Assembly: GCF_001905125.1 (NCBI RefSeq)
Contig: NZ_LWLE01000036.1
Coordinates: forward strand, 237,341 to 301,340
Length of the DNA: 64,000 nt
DNA from: Streptomyces sp. TSRI0281
GTDB taxonomy: Bacteria > Actinomycetota > Actinomycetes > Streptomycetales > Streptomycetaceae
Reading direction: 5' to 3'
The notes under the pieces were generated by a model, which did not search any database, was not told the origin of the DNA, and saw nothing but the letters and a program-made list of their open reading frames with translations. Made by a program: the position numbers and the translations under genes. Shown here one piece after another: positions 28,064-36,087 of this stretch; position 1 is the stretch's first letter; each line of letters begins with the position of its first letter.

Positions 28064-28783
28064 TCAGCGCCGGTCGTCGCGGTCGGTGCCTTCCGCGTCG
28101 CCCGACTCGGAATCGGCCTGCTTCGCCCGGACCTCCGGGTCGAGCACCGGCTCGCCGCTGCCGTCGACCGAGGTCAACGGTGCGCGCTCGTCGGACACCT
28201 CCGTGGGGGCGGGCGGCTCGACCAGCCAGTCCGGGTTGGCCTGCTTGTCCCACCACCGCCAGGCGGCGTACGCGCCGCCCGCCAGGACACCCAGCACGAC
28301 AACGCTCCTGGCCACCCGGCCGGCCCTGGCCCGCCGCTCGTGCTTCCTGACCAGCTTCTGGATCTCCTTCGCCGTGACCTGTCCGCGCAGGGCGGCCAGT
28401 GCCGCCGCGCTGCGCGCGGTGGCCTGCTCGGCGACGGGCTGGGCCAGGGCCACCGCGTGCTCGACGCGGGGCACGGTGTAGTCGGCGGCGCTCCGTGCGG
28501 CCTGCCGGGTCCGGACCGCGGCGCGGTGCGCGGCCTCGTCGACCTTGGGCGGTACATGGGTCAGCGCTTGTTCGATACGTGGCGCGAGATGGGACGCGTA
28601 CTGGGCACGGGCCTGGTGGCTCGCCCTGGTCACCTTGGGCGCGAGCCGTACACGTGCCTCGTTCGCATAATGTGCGGCCTGTTCCTTGGCCGTGTCGGCG
28701 TAAGGCGCCACCACTTCCGCGGCGTGCTGAGCGCTGTCCTTCGCCGAGTAGGTTGCGGCGCGCACGCGGTCAATGCGGGTCAC
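28064..28783 (-). CDS. DUF5324 family protein (helical, one membrane segment)
   Basis: This 239-residue protein begins MTRIDRVRAATYSAKDSAQH, the usual start of DUF5324. Residues 1-150 are a charged, alanine-rich amphipathic helix region (HYANEARVRLAPK, HVPPKVDEAA). One membrane segment lies at about 160-178 (VARSVVVLGVLAGGAYAAW), and a Pro/acidic tail follows. GTG at 28783 was chosen because AAGGAGGAGG precedes it at ideal spacing; the open frame runs 35 codons further without homology. The function is unknown; it may be a structural membrane-associated protein. Confidence 0.78.
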   Translation of the reverse strand: MTRIDRVRAATYSAKDSAQHAAEVVAPYADTAKEQAAHYANEARVRLAPKVTRASHQARAQYASHLAPRIEQALTHVPPKVDEAAHRAAVRTRQAARSAADYTVPRVEHAVALAQPVAEQATARSAAALAALRGQVTAKEIQKLVRKHERRARAGRVARSVVVLGVLAGGAYAAWRWWDKQANPDWLVEPPAPTEVSDERAPLTSVDGSGEPVLDPEVRAKQADSESGDAEGTDRDDRR

Positions 28784-29109
28784 GGGATCCTCCTCCTTGG
28801 TGGCGGGTAGGTACTCCGCCTTTCCGCCCAATTCGAAATCATGCCTGTCACGGCCCTGAGCGGCATGTGGGACAGGCATCCGGGTCATGGACGGCTTCTT
28901 CGGGCAATGCGGTGCAAGCGGAGCGTGCCGACGACAATGCCACGGATCGGCCGTGCCCGCGTGGCTTCGGCGGGCATGTGGCCGCAGTAGTCCCGGCGGG
29001 GGCGTGCGTGCGGAGGGACGGCACCATTGCCGCGCGGTGACAGCACGACGGCGGGGGTGGGCCGTGCGAGGATCGGTCCACGCCAGTGAAGACTTACGGA
29101 AGGCAGATC
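28784..29109. other. 326-bp divergent intergenic region before ppiA
   Basis: This region holds the promoters of the DUF5324 gene (leftward) and ppiA (rightward). I see no additional gene, hairpin or repeat. Confidence 0.4.
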
Positions 29110-29637
29110 GTGGCCGAGCAGCTTTACGCCACCTTGAAGACCAATCAAGGCGACATCGAGATCCGGCTTCTGCCGAACCACGCGCCCAAAACAGTCAGGA
29201 ACTTCGTCGAGCTCGCCAACGGTGAGCGCGAGTGGACCCACCCCGCGACCGGGAAGAAGTCCACGGACAAGCTGTACGACGGCACCGTCTTCCACCGGGT
29301 GATCAGCGGCTTCATGATCCAGGGCGGGGACCCGCTGGGCAATGGCACCGGCGGTCCTGGCTACGAGTTCGCCGACGAGTTCCACCCGGACCTGGCGTTC
29401 ACCAAGCCGTACCTGCTGGCCATGGCCAACGCGGGCCCGGGGACGAACGGGTCGCAGTTCTTCCTGACCGTGTCGCCCACCGCGTGGCTGACCGGCAAGC
29501 ACACCATCTTCGGCGAGGTCTCCGACGAGGCCGGCAAGAAGGTCGTGGACGCCATCGCGGCCACGCAGACCAACCCGCGCACCGACCGTCCGGTGCAGGA
29601 CGTGGTGATCGAGTCGGTCGTCATCGAGACCCGCTGA
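29110..29637 (+). CDS. ppiA: Cyclophilin-type peptidyl-prolyl cis-trans isomerase
   Basis: This cytoplasmic prolyl isomerase of 175 residues assists folding. It begins MAEQLYATLKTNQGDIEIRL. The active-site arginine/phenylalanine block is FHRVISGFMIQGGDP, followed by AMANAGPGTNGSQFFLT and LTGKHTIFGEV. GTG at 29110 gives the normal cyclophilin start and has AGGCAGA before it; the ORF can be extended 24 bp upstream without support. A rhomboid gene follows at 29757. Confidence 0.95.
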   Translation: MAEQLYATLKTNQGDIEIRLLPNHAPKTVRNFVELANGEREWTHPATGKKSTDKLYDGTVFHRVISGFMIQGGDPLGNGTGGPGYEFADEFHPDLAFTKPYLLAMANAGPGTNGSQFFLTVSPTAWLTGKHTIFGEVSDEAGKKVVDAIAATQTNPRTDRPVQDVVIESVVIETR

Positions 29638-29756
29638 CGGTCCGGTCCCCCGGGAACCAACCGCCCTGCTCGTCCGTACTGTTACATAGCGGACGAGTGG
29701 GGCGGTGGCATGTGCGCCGCCCCCCATGACGAGGAGCGAGAGGCAGGCCAGGACCG

Positions 29757-30665
29757 ATGGATCAGCAGCCGCCGGCAGACCAGGGCCCGTCCGGGGACAG
29801 CGGCGGCGCGCCGACCTGCTACCGCCACCCGGACCGGGAGACCGGAATCCGCTGCACGCGCTGCGACCGCCCGATCTGCACCGAGTGCATGGTCAACGCT
29901 TCGGTCGGTTTCCAGTGCCCGGACTGCGTACGCCAGGGCTCCGGCACGGGACATCATCCGGCCGCCAACCAGCCGCGTACGCTCGCGGGCGGCCGGGTCG
30001 CGGCCGACCCGAGGCTGGTCACCAAGGTCCTGCTCGGCATCAACCTCGCGGTCTTCGTGGCGGTCTGGGTCACCGGCCACTCCTGGCTGGTGGACGATCT
30101 GATGCTGCTGGGCCGGGCCTGGGACCCCAGCCCGCCGCCGGGCAGCATCGAAGGTGTCGCCGAGGGCCAGTGGTACCGGCTGGTGACGTCGATGTTCCTG
30201 CACCAGGAGGTGTGGCACATCGCGTTCAACATGCTGGGGCTGTGGTGGCTCGGAGGTCCGCTGGAGGCCGCGCTCGGCCGCGGCCGCTATCTGGTGCTCT
30301 ATCTGCTGTCCGGGCTCGCCGGCAGTGCCCTGATGTACTGGATCGCGGCCCCGAACGAGGGCTCGCTCGGAGCCTCCGGGGCGGTCTTCGGGCTCTTCGG
30401 GGCCACCGCCGTCATGATGCGCCGGATGAACTACGACATGCGGCCGGTCCTCGTGCTGCTCGCACTGAACCTGCTCTTCACCTTCACCTGGGGCGGAATC
30501 GCCTGGGAGGCGCACGTCGGCGGTCTGATCGCGGGCACGCTGATCGCGATCGGCATGGTGCACGCCCCGCGTGAGCGGCGTACAGCCGTGCAGTACGGGA
30601 CCTGTGCACTGGTTCTGGTGGCGATCCTCGGGATCGTCCTCGCCAGGACCGCCGCGCTCACCTGA
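29757..30665 (+). CDS. Rhomboid family intramembrane serine protease with N-terminal zinc finger
   Basis: This 302-residue protease cleaves transmembrane substrates within the bilayer. The N-terminus (20-60) has a B-box-like zinc finger, CYRHPDRETGIRC-x2-C...C-x2-C...C-x2-C. Six or seven membrane helices span 85-300. The catalytic serine is in GASGAVFGLFG (about residue 205) and the histidine in WEAHVGGLIAG (about 263). The L1-loop WxR-type region and HQEVWHIAFNMLGLWW are present. The substrate is unknown. It is conserved beside ppiA and crgA. Confidence 0.92.
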   Translation: MDQQPPADQGPSGDSGGAPTCYRHPDRETGIRCTRCDRPICTECMVNASVGFQCPDCVRQGSGTGHHPAANQPRTLAGGRVAADPRLVTKVLLGINLAVFVAVWVTGHSWLVDDLMLLGRAWDPSPPPGSIEGVAEGQWYRLVTSMFLHQEVWHIAFNMLGLWWLGGPLEAALGRGRYLVLYLLSGLAGSALMYWIAAPNEGSLGASGAVFGLFGATAVMMRRMNYDMRPVLVLLALNLLFTFTWGGIAWEAHVGGLIAGTLIAIGMVHAPRERRTAVQYGTCALVLVAILGIVLARTAALT

Positions 30666-30692
30666 GCGGATTTCTGTCCTCCGCCCCCAAAG

Positions 30693-30895
30693 TTGTCCAC
30701 AGTGTGCGCAGGATCTTGTGCATGGCAAGAGGAACATGTGTTCCCGTTGTCGCTGAACTGGGTTTTTCCCGCAGAAACAAGGGCTGCAGCCCCCCTCGAC
30801 GAGGGAGGCTGCAGTCACACCGGCGTCAACATCGGCGGAAGTTATCCACAGATCGTCTGACCTTTTCCCCCACCTGTGGATAACTCTGTGGGTAA
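30693..30895. promoter_or_regulatory. DnaA-box cluster between rhomboid and crgA
   Basis: The 249-bp gap holds four DnaA boxes. They are TTGTCCACA (30693-30701, perfect), TTATCCACA (30842-30850, perfect for the broad consensus), TGTGGATAA (30875-30883, perfect, opposite strand) and TGTGGGTAA (30887-30895, one mismatch). Box density this high outside oriC resembles the extra-origin clusters reported near the S. coelicolor origin, which titrate DnaA. No coding sequence overlaps them. Confidence 0.75.
30784..30814. terminator. Terminator hairpin between rhomboid and crgA
   Basis: The stem CTGCAGCC/GGCTGCAG has an inner CCCTC/GAGGG stem. It lies between convergent genes and can serve both. Confidence 0.7.
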
Positions 30896-30914
30896 CTTCA
30901 GGGCAGGGCTTGCG

Positions 30915-31169
30915 TTACTTCCACTGGGTCGATACGCCGAAACCGCCCGCGATGAAGCCGAAGCCCACCACGATGTTCCAGTTGCCCAGGGCGTCGATCG
31001 GCAGATCGCCCTCGGTCACGTAGAAGATCACGATCCAGGCCAGCCCGATCAGGAAGAGGGCCAGCATCACCGGCGCCACCCAACTGCGGTTGGTCAGCTT
31101 TATGTTGGTTGCCTGCTTCGCCGACGGCGGCGTGAAGTCGGCCTTCTTGCGGATACGTGACTTCGGCAC
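30915..31169 (-). CDS. crgA: Cell division inhibitor CrgA
   Basis: This 84-residue membrane protein coordinates FtsZ-ring growth and sporulation septation in Streptomyces and binds divisome proteins in mycobacteria. It opens MPKSRIRKKADFTPP, has the conserved NRSWVAPVMLALFLIGLAWI first helix, then the PIDALGNWNIVVGFGFI second helix, and ends STQWK. GTG at 31169. The length and both helices match the family. It is convergent with rhomboid and next to a DnaA-box cluster. Confidence 0.95.
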   Translation of the reverse strand: MPKSRIRKKADFTPPSAKQATNIKLTNRSWVAPVMLALFLIGLAWIVIFYVTEGDLPIDALGNWNIVVGFGFIAGGFGVSTQWK

Positions 31170-31310
31170 GAGGAACTCTCCTGTCGATGCGCTGCGTGAC
31201 CGCGCAGGGATCTTTGGCTGGCGCCGGGGCGAGGCGCGAGGGGGAATGCTGCCTCCCCCGGGCGTCCGTTAGCGTAGTGCTTCCATGGCGCCTGAGGAGA
31301 TAAGGGTACG

Positions 31311-32078
31311 TTGAGCAATTCTGCCGACTCTCCTGACGGCCCGGCCCGGCACACCTCCAAGTGGCCCGTCCGGGGGCTCACCGCTGCTGTTTTCGCCCTG
31401 GCCGGACTGATCTTCGTCACCAGCGCCAACACGGCCAAGGGCACGAACATCCGCAGCGATTCCTCCCTGCTCAAGCTCTCCGACCTGATCAAGGCGCGCA
31501 GCGAGAACAACGCCGAGCTCAACGAGTCGACCGCGACCGTGCGCGAGGACATCGACGCCCTCGCCCAGCGCGACGACGGCAGCACGAAGGCCGAGGACGC
31601 CAAGCTCAAGGCCCTGGAGAAGGCGGCCGGCACCACCAAGATCACCGGTGAATCCGTCAGCGTGACGCTCGACGACGCGCCACCGGACGCCACCGCGAAC
31701 CCGGGTTACCCCGACCCCCAGCCCAATGACCTGGTCATTCACCAGCAGGACCTCCAGGCCGTCGTGAACGCGCTGTGGCAGGGCGGGGCCCGCGGCATCC
31801 AGGTCATGGACCAGCGGCTGATCTCCACCAGCGCGGTCCGCTGCGTCGGCAACACGCTGATCCTCCAGGGCCGGGTCTACTCCCCGCCGTACAAGGTCAC
31901 CGCGGTGGGCGATCAGGGCAGGCTCAGGCAGGCGCTCAACAACTCCACGGCGATCCGGAACTACCAGCTGTACGTGAAGGCGTACGGGCTCGGCTGGAAA
32001 GTCGAGGAGGACAGGGCGATGACTCTTCCCGGCTACTCGGGCACAGTGGATCTCCACTACGCGCAGCCTGTGGAGTAG
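31311..32078 (+). CDS. DUF881 membrane-anchored extracellular protein
   Basis: This 255-residue protein has a cytoplasmic N-terminus, one membrane helix (about 20-42), a coiled-coil segment (about 60-115, KARSENNAELNESTATVRED) and a DUF881 domain (about 118-250). The domain is marked by VSVTLDDAPPD, VHQQDLQAVVNALWQGGA-like text and the end GYSGTVDLHYAQP. DUF881 is a ferredoxin-like fold linked to division genes in Gram-positives. The start is TTG at 31311, since the only nearby ATG is out of frame and GGAGA precedes the TTG. It leads the sortase cluster. Confidence 0.85.
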   Translation: MSNSADSPDGPARHTSKWPVRGLTAAVFALAGLIFVTSANTAKGTNIRSDSSLLKLSDLIKARSENNAELNESTATVREDIDALAQRDDGSTKAEDAKLKALEKAAGTTKITGESVSVTLDDAPPDATANPGYPDPQPNDLVIHQQDLQAVVNALWQGGARGIQVMDQRLISTSAVRCVGNTLILQGRVYSPPYKVTAVGDQGRLRQALNNSTAIRNYQLYVKAYGLGWKVEEDRAMTLPGYSGTVDLHYAQPVE

Positions 32079-32096
32079 CCCCGGGGAGGCCGGCCG

Positions 32097-32837
32097 GTGA
32101 CGGTGCGACTGATCGTCAGAACGTTCAGCGAACTCTGCATCACCGTCGGCACGCTGATCGTCCTCTTCGTGGTCTACGTGCTGTTCTGGACCGGGGTGAA
32201 GGCCGCCGGCGCGACGGAGGGGCAGATCGACACCCTCCAGAACCAGTGGGCGCAGGGTGCCGTGCCCGGCCCCACGCCCGACACCGGCCGCGGCCCCACG
32301 CCCGCCCCCGACACGGCGCCCGCGCCCCCGCCCGCGTCGCCCTCGTCGAAGGACCGGGAGGCGTACCGCGGCGGGAAGCCGTTCGCGATGATGTACATCC
32401 CCCGCTTCGGTACCGGATGGGAATGGCCCGTCCTGGAGAACACCGAGGTCAGGACCCTGCAGAAGGGGCTCGGGCACTACAGCGGGACCGCCCGCCTCGG
32501 TGATACGGGCAACTTCGCGGTGGCCGGGCACCGCCGGACGTACGGCGACCCGTTCAAGGACTTCCCGAAGCTGCGTTCCGGGGACGCGGTGGTGCTGACG
32601 GACGGGACGACCTGGTTCACGTACCGCATCGCTTCCAGGCCCTACCGGACCGTGCCCGGCGACACCGCGGTCATCGACCCCGTCCCCCGGAAGTCGGGGT
32701 TCGACGGGCCGGGTCGCTATCTGACGCTGACCACCTGCGAGCCCGAGTGGGGCAGCAGCCACCGGCTGATCGCCTGGGCGCATCTGGACTCCACCCAGCC
32801 TGTGACGGACGGCAGACCGGCGGCTTTCCACAGCTGA
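32097..32837 (+). CDS. Class E sortase (first of three)
   Basis: Sortases are membrane-bound transpeptidases that join sorting-signal proteins (LAxTG in class E) to peptidoglycan. This one has 246 residues. An N-terminal membrane helix (10-35) is followed by a Pro-rich linker with repeated PTPD units (60-85) and the sortase barrel (95-235). Catalytic His is in VAGHRRTYG, Cys in LTLTTCEPEW and Arg in SSHRLIAW, so all three are present. GTG at 32097 lies 18 bp after the DUF881 stop. It is distinct from the srtE1/srtE2 pair downstream. Confidence 0.88.
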   Translation: MTVRLIVRTFSELCITVGTLIVLFVVYVLFWTGVKAAGATEGQIDTLQNQWAQGAVPGPTPDTGRGPTPAPDTAPAPPPASPSSKDREAYRGGKPFAMMYIPRFGTGWEWPVLENTEVRTLQKGLGHYSGTARLGDTGNFAVAGHRRTYGDPFKDFPKLRSGDAVVLTDGTTWFTYRIASRPYRTVPGDTAVIDPVPRKSGFDGPGRYLTLTTCEPEWGSSHRLIAWAHLDSTQPVTDGRPAAFHS

Positions 32838-32893
32838 CCCACGGCCAGGCCCCGGCCCTTTAGTCTGGTGCCGTACCGAATGGAGGGGTCAGC

Positions 32894-33082
32894 ATGTACG
32901 GCTGGATCTGGCGGCATCTGCCGGGCAACGCATGGGTGCGGGGTGCCCTCTCGCTCGTGCTGGTCCTGGCCGTCGTCTACGCGCTGTTCCAGTATGTCTT
33001 CCCGTGGGCGGAGCCACTGCTTCCGTTCGGTGATGTGACGGTCGACGGCGAAGGCACCAGCGGAGCGGGGACCGGTCAGTGA
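32894..33082 (+). CDS. Small single-pass membrane protein
   Basis: This 62-residue protein reads MYGWIWRHLPGNAWVRGALS, then a membrane helix VLVLAVVYALFQYVFPWAEP, and a short acidic outer tail. GGAGGG stands 7 bases before the ATG, and the stop overlaps the next gene's GTG by 4 bp (GTGA). It is conserved in position between sortase and pabA genes in Streptomyces as I recall; the function is unknown. Confidence 0.75.
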   Translation: MYGWIWRHLPGNAWVRGALSLVLVLAVVYALFQYVFPWAEPLLPFGDVTVDGEGTSGAGTGQ

Positions 33083-33717
33083 GCGCACGCATCCTTGTCG
33101 TGGACAACTACGACAGCTTTGTCTTCAACCTCGTCCAGTACCTCTACCAGCTCGGCGCGGAGTGCGAGGTGCTGCGCAACGACGAGGTGACGACGGCACA
33201 CGCCCAGGACGGCTTCGACGGCGTCCTGCTCTCGCCGGGTCCCGGCACCCCCGAGCACGCCGGTGTCTGCGTCGAGATGGTGCGGCACTGCGCGGAGACT
33301 GGGGTTCCGGTCTTCGGCGTCTGTCTGGGGATGCAGTCGATGGCGGTCGCGTACGGCGGCGTGGTGGACCGCGCCCCGGAGCTGCTGCACGGGAAGACCT
33401 CCCTCGTGACCCATGGGGGCAAGGGCGTGTTCGCGGGTCTGCCGTCCCCGTTCACGGCGACGCGCTACCACTCGCTCGCCGCCGAGCCGGGCGCGCTGCC
33501 CCCTGAGCTGGAGGTCACCGCCCGTACGGCGGACGGCATCATCATGGGCCTGCGCCACCGGGAACTGGCGGTGGAGGGCGTGCAGTTCCACCCCGAGTCG
33601 GTGCTCACCGAGCACGGCCACCTGATGCTCGCCAACTGGCTGGAGCAGTGTGGTGACGAGGGAGCCGTCGCGAGGTCGGACGGGCTCGCGCCGGTGGTGG
33701 GCAAGGCCGCCGCGTGA
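33079..33717 (+). CDS. pabA: Glutamine amidotransferase, aminodeoxychorismate/anthranilate synthase component II
   Basis: This class I glutaminase subunit supplies ammonia for 4-amino-4-deoxychorismate (folate) or anthranilate (Trp). It has 212 residues. The nucleophile cysteine is in GVCLGMQSMAVAYGG (about residue 79), and His-Glu are in VQFHPESVLTEHG. The phosphate-loop-like DNYDSFVFNLVQYL opens the protein. No component I gene is near, so pabA versus trpG cannot be settled. It is coupled at both ends, overlapping the small membrane gene by 4 bp and srtE1 by 4 bp. This places a folate/Trp gene inside a sortase operon. Confidence 0.85.
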   Translation: MSARILVVDNYDSFVFNLVQYLYQLGAECEVLRNDEVTTAHAQDGFDGVLLSPGPGTPEHAGVCVEMVRHCAETGVPVFGVCLGMQSMAVAYGGVVDRAPELLHGKTSLVTHGGKGVFAGLPSPFTATRYHSLAAEPGALPPELEVTARTADGIIMGLRHRELAVEGVQFHPESVLTEHGHLMLANWLEQCGDEGAVARSDGLAPVVGKAAA

Positions 33718-35138
33718 CCCCACTCCGCCCCGAACCGGAAGCCGGACAGGAGGGCCCGTACGCGCAGGGAGCGGACGGGGCCGACGGCGCGTTCGAGGCG
33801 GCGGTCGACAAGCTCGCGGACCCGCTGAACGATCCACTGCCGGGACAGCACGCCTCGCCGTGGTTCCGGGCGGACAACATCCCCACGGATCAGCAGGGGC
33901 GCCCGGCCCCCCCGGACCCACAGCAGCAGCAGACGCAGCAGGCGCACCAAGGGCCTCAGGGCGGCCAGGACGCCCCGAGCGAGTGGTACGACCCCGAGGG
34001 CTACCAACGGGACTGGTACGGCCGGCAGGAGCCCCCCGCACCTGCTCCTGCACCGGTTCCCGCCCCGGCCCCCGCACCAGCCCCGGCCCCCTCCCCTGCT
34101 GCGGCCCCCTCCCCTGCTGCGGTGCCCGAGCCGGTTCCTCCCCCGTCCGACGACGAGACCGTCGGTCTGCGGACAGCCGACACCCGGCGCATGATGGCGG
34201 TCGACCGGGACGGGCGTGAGCCGCGGCTCGGGCAGGAGCTCGGGCAGGAGTCCGAACAGGATCCTGAACCGGCGCCGGTGCCGCTGCCGTCCGAACACCG
34301 CACCGGAGGGCGTGCCGAGCGCCGCAAGGCCGCCAAGGGGCGTGGCAGACGCCGCCCCGGACCGCAGCCGGACCCGGCAGCGGGCTCGGCGGGCGCAGCG
34401 GACCCTGTCGTACCGGCCGTTCCCATGACGCGCCTGGAGGCACGGCGCGCGGCGCGTGCGGCCAAGGACAGCCCCGCCGTCGTCGCCAGCCGGGTCGTGG
34501 GCGAGGTGTTCATCTCGCTGGGGGTGCTGATGCTGCTGTTCGTCACCTATCAGCTGTGGTGGACCAACATCCGCGCCGATCAGATAGCCGGCAAGGAGAC
34601 GAACAAGATCCAGGACGACTGGGCGAACGGGGAACGCAGTCCCGGTGTCTTCGAGCCCGGCCATGGCTTCGCGATCATGTATATCCCCAAGCTCGACGTG
34701 GTCGCGCCGATCGCCGAGGGCATCAGCAAGGAGAAGGTCCTCGACCGCGGCATGATCGGCCACTACGGCGAGGGCAAGCTGAAGACCGCGATGCCGTCCG
34801 ACAGACAGGGCAACTTCTCGGTGGCGGGCCACCGGAACACCCACGGGGAGCCGTTCCGCTACATCAACAAGCTGAGCCCCGGTGACCCGATCGTGGTCGA
34901 GACGCAGGACGCGTACTACACGTACGAGATGACCAGCGTTCTTCCCCAGACCTCGCCGTCCAATGTCTCGGTGATCGGGCCGGTGCCGCCCGGTTCGGGC
35001 TTCAAGGGGCCCGGCCGGTACATCACCCTGACGACATGTACGCCGGAATTCACGAGTACGTACCGTTTGATCGTCTGGGGCAAGATGGTCGACGAACGGC
35101 CGCGCAGCAAGGGAAAGCCCGACGCGCTCGTGGGCTGA
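33714..35138 (+). CDS. srtE1: Class E sortase with long proline-rich cytoplasmic arm (SrtE1-type)
   Basis: This 474-residue sortase has about 260 residues of disordered arm, rich in Pro/Ala (APAPVPAPAP repeats) and Gln, then a membrane helix (about 265-285). The sortase domain follows, with His in VAGHRNTHGEPF, Cys in ITLTTCTPEF and Arg in STYRLIVWG. In S. coelicolor the adjoining SrtE1 and SrtE2 anchor long chaplins and are needed for aerial hyphae; position and order here match. GTG overlaps the pabA stop. The srtE1 label rests on synteny. Confidence 0.82.
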   Translation: MTPLRPEPEAGQEGPYAQGADGADGAFEAAVDKLADPLNDPLPGQHASPWFRADNIPTDQQGRPAPPDPQQQQTQQAHQGPQGGQDAPSEWYDPEGYQRDWYGRQEPPAPAPAPVPAPAPAPAPAPSPAAAPSPAAVPEPVPPPSDDETVGLRTADTRRMMAVDRDGREPRLGQELGQESEQDPEPAPVPLPSEHRTGGRAERRKAAKGRGRRRPGPQPDPAAGSAGAADPVVPAVPMTRLEARRAARAAKDSPAVVASRVVGEVFISLGVLMLLFVTYQLWWTNIRADQIAGKETNKIQDDWANGERSPGVFEPGHGFAIMYIPKLDVVAPIAEGISKEKVLDRGMIGHYGEGKLKTAMPSDRQGNFSVAGHRNTHGEPFRYINKLSPGDPIVVETQDAYYTYEMTSVLPQTSPSNVSVIGPVPPGSGFKGPGRYITLTTCTPEFTSTYRLIVWGKMVDERPRSKGKPDALVG

Positions 35139-35165
35139 ACATCATCACGACAGGGGACGGGTGCG

Positions 35166-35894
35166 GTGGCAGCGAGGACCGAGCACGAAGAGCGGACCGA
35201 CGAGTCCGCGCCCCCGGCGCGGAGCAGGGGCCGCCATCCCGTCGCGACGGCCGTCAGTGTCTTCGGTGAACTGCTGATCACCGTGGGTCTGGTGCTCGGC
35301 CTCTTCGTCGTCTACTCCCTGTGGTGGACGAACGTGCTCGCCGACCGTGAGGCCGACAAGCAGGGCAACACGGTCCGCGACAGCTGGGCGGACGGCCCGG
35401 GTGCCCTGGACACCAAGGACGGCATCGGCTTCCTGCACGTACCCGCCATGAAGAACGGCGAGGTGCTGGTCAAGAAGGGCACCGACACCAAGACCCTGAA
35501 CAACGGCATCGCCGGTTATTACACGGACCCGGTGAAGTCGGCGCTGCCCTGGGACGAGAAGGGCAACTTCACGCTGGCGGCCCACCGGGACGGTCACGGC
35601 GCCAAGTTCCACAACATCGACAAGGTGCGGACGGGCGACGCGGTCGTCTTCGAGACCAAGGACACCTGGTACATCTACAAGGTCTACAAGGAGCTCCCGC
35701 AGACCTCGAAGTACAACGTCGAGGTGATCCAGCCGGTGCCGAAGGAGTCGGGCGTGAAGAAGCCCGGCCGCTACATCACGCTGACGACCTGCACCCCGGT
35801 CTACACCTCGAACTACCGCTACATCGTGTGGGGCGAGCTGGAGCGTACGGAGAAGGTCGACAAGGACCGTACGAAGCCGGCGGAACTGCGCTGA
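35166..35894 (+). CDS. srtE2: Class E sortase (SrtE2-type)
   Basis: This 242-residue sortase has a membrane helix at about 30-52 (LLITVGLVLGLFVVYSLWW) and an extracellular sortase barrel. His is in LAAHRDGHG, Cys in ITLTTCTPVY and Arg in SNYRYIVWG. It lies 27 bp after srtE1 and ends the rightward cluster before a repeat and a shared terminator. The basic, charged C-terminus (EKVDKDRTKPAELR) is short. It probably shares LAxTG substrates (chaplins) with SrtE1. Confidence 0.85.
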   Translation: MAARTEHEERTDESAPPARSRGRHPVATAVSVFGELLITVGLVLGLFVVYSLWWTNVLADREADKQGNTVRDSWADGPGALDTKDGIGFLHVPAMKNGEVLVKKGTDTKTLNNGIAGYYTDPVKSALPWDEKGNFTLAAHRDGHGAKFHNIDKVRTGDAVVFETKDTWYIYKVYKELPQTSKYNVEVIQPVPKESGVKKPGRYITLTTCTPVYTSNYRYIVWGELERTEKVDKDRTKPAELR

Positions 35895-35918
35895 GCCCCG
35901 CCGGGCGGAAGCCGCCCG

Positions 35919-36030
35919 GCCCCGTACAGCGAACTGCCCGGCACGGGAAGCCCCGTACAGCGAACTGCCCGGCACGGGAAGCCCCGTACAGCCGGGAATT
36001 GCCCCCGTACGGAGACCGCCCCCGTACAGC
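35919..36030. repeat. 31-bp tandem repeat after srtE2
   Basis: There are two identical 31-bp units (35919-35949, 35950-35980), each opening GCCCCGTACAGCGAACTGCC. A partial third (35981-36000) and two shorter degenerate copies of CCCCCGTACAG/GGAGACC follow up to the terminator. There are no spacers, so it is not a CRISPR array. Confidence 0.85.
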
Positions 36031-36069
36031 GAACGGCCCCGCACACCGGTGAAGTGTGCGGGGCCGTTC
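36031..36069. terminator. Bidirectional terminator between srtE2 and pknB
   Basis: A 16-bp perfect stem, GAACGGCCCCGCACAC with its complement, has a 7-nt loop and sits between convergent genes. Confidence 0.88.
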
Positions 36070-36087
36070 GCTGCGCTGTCGGCAGGG

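Noticed and set aside
33101..33110. DnaA-box-like CGTGGACAA in pabA
   Set aside because: It has one mismatch inside coding sequence, and the bases are explained by the conserved VDNYDSF motif.
35919..36030. CRISPR-like direct repeats
   Set aside because: The units are immediate tandem copies with no spacers and there are no cas genes.
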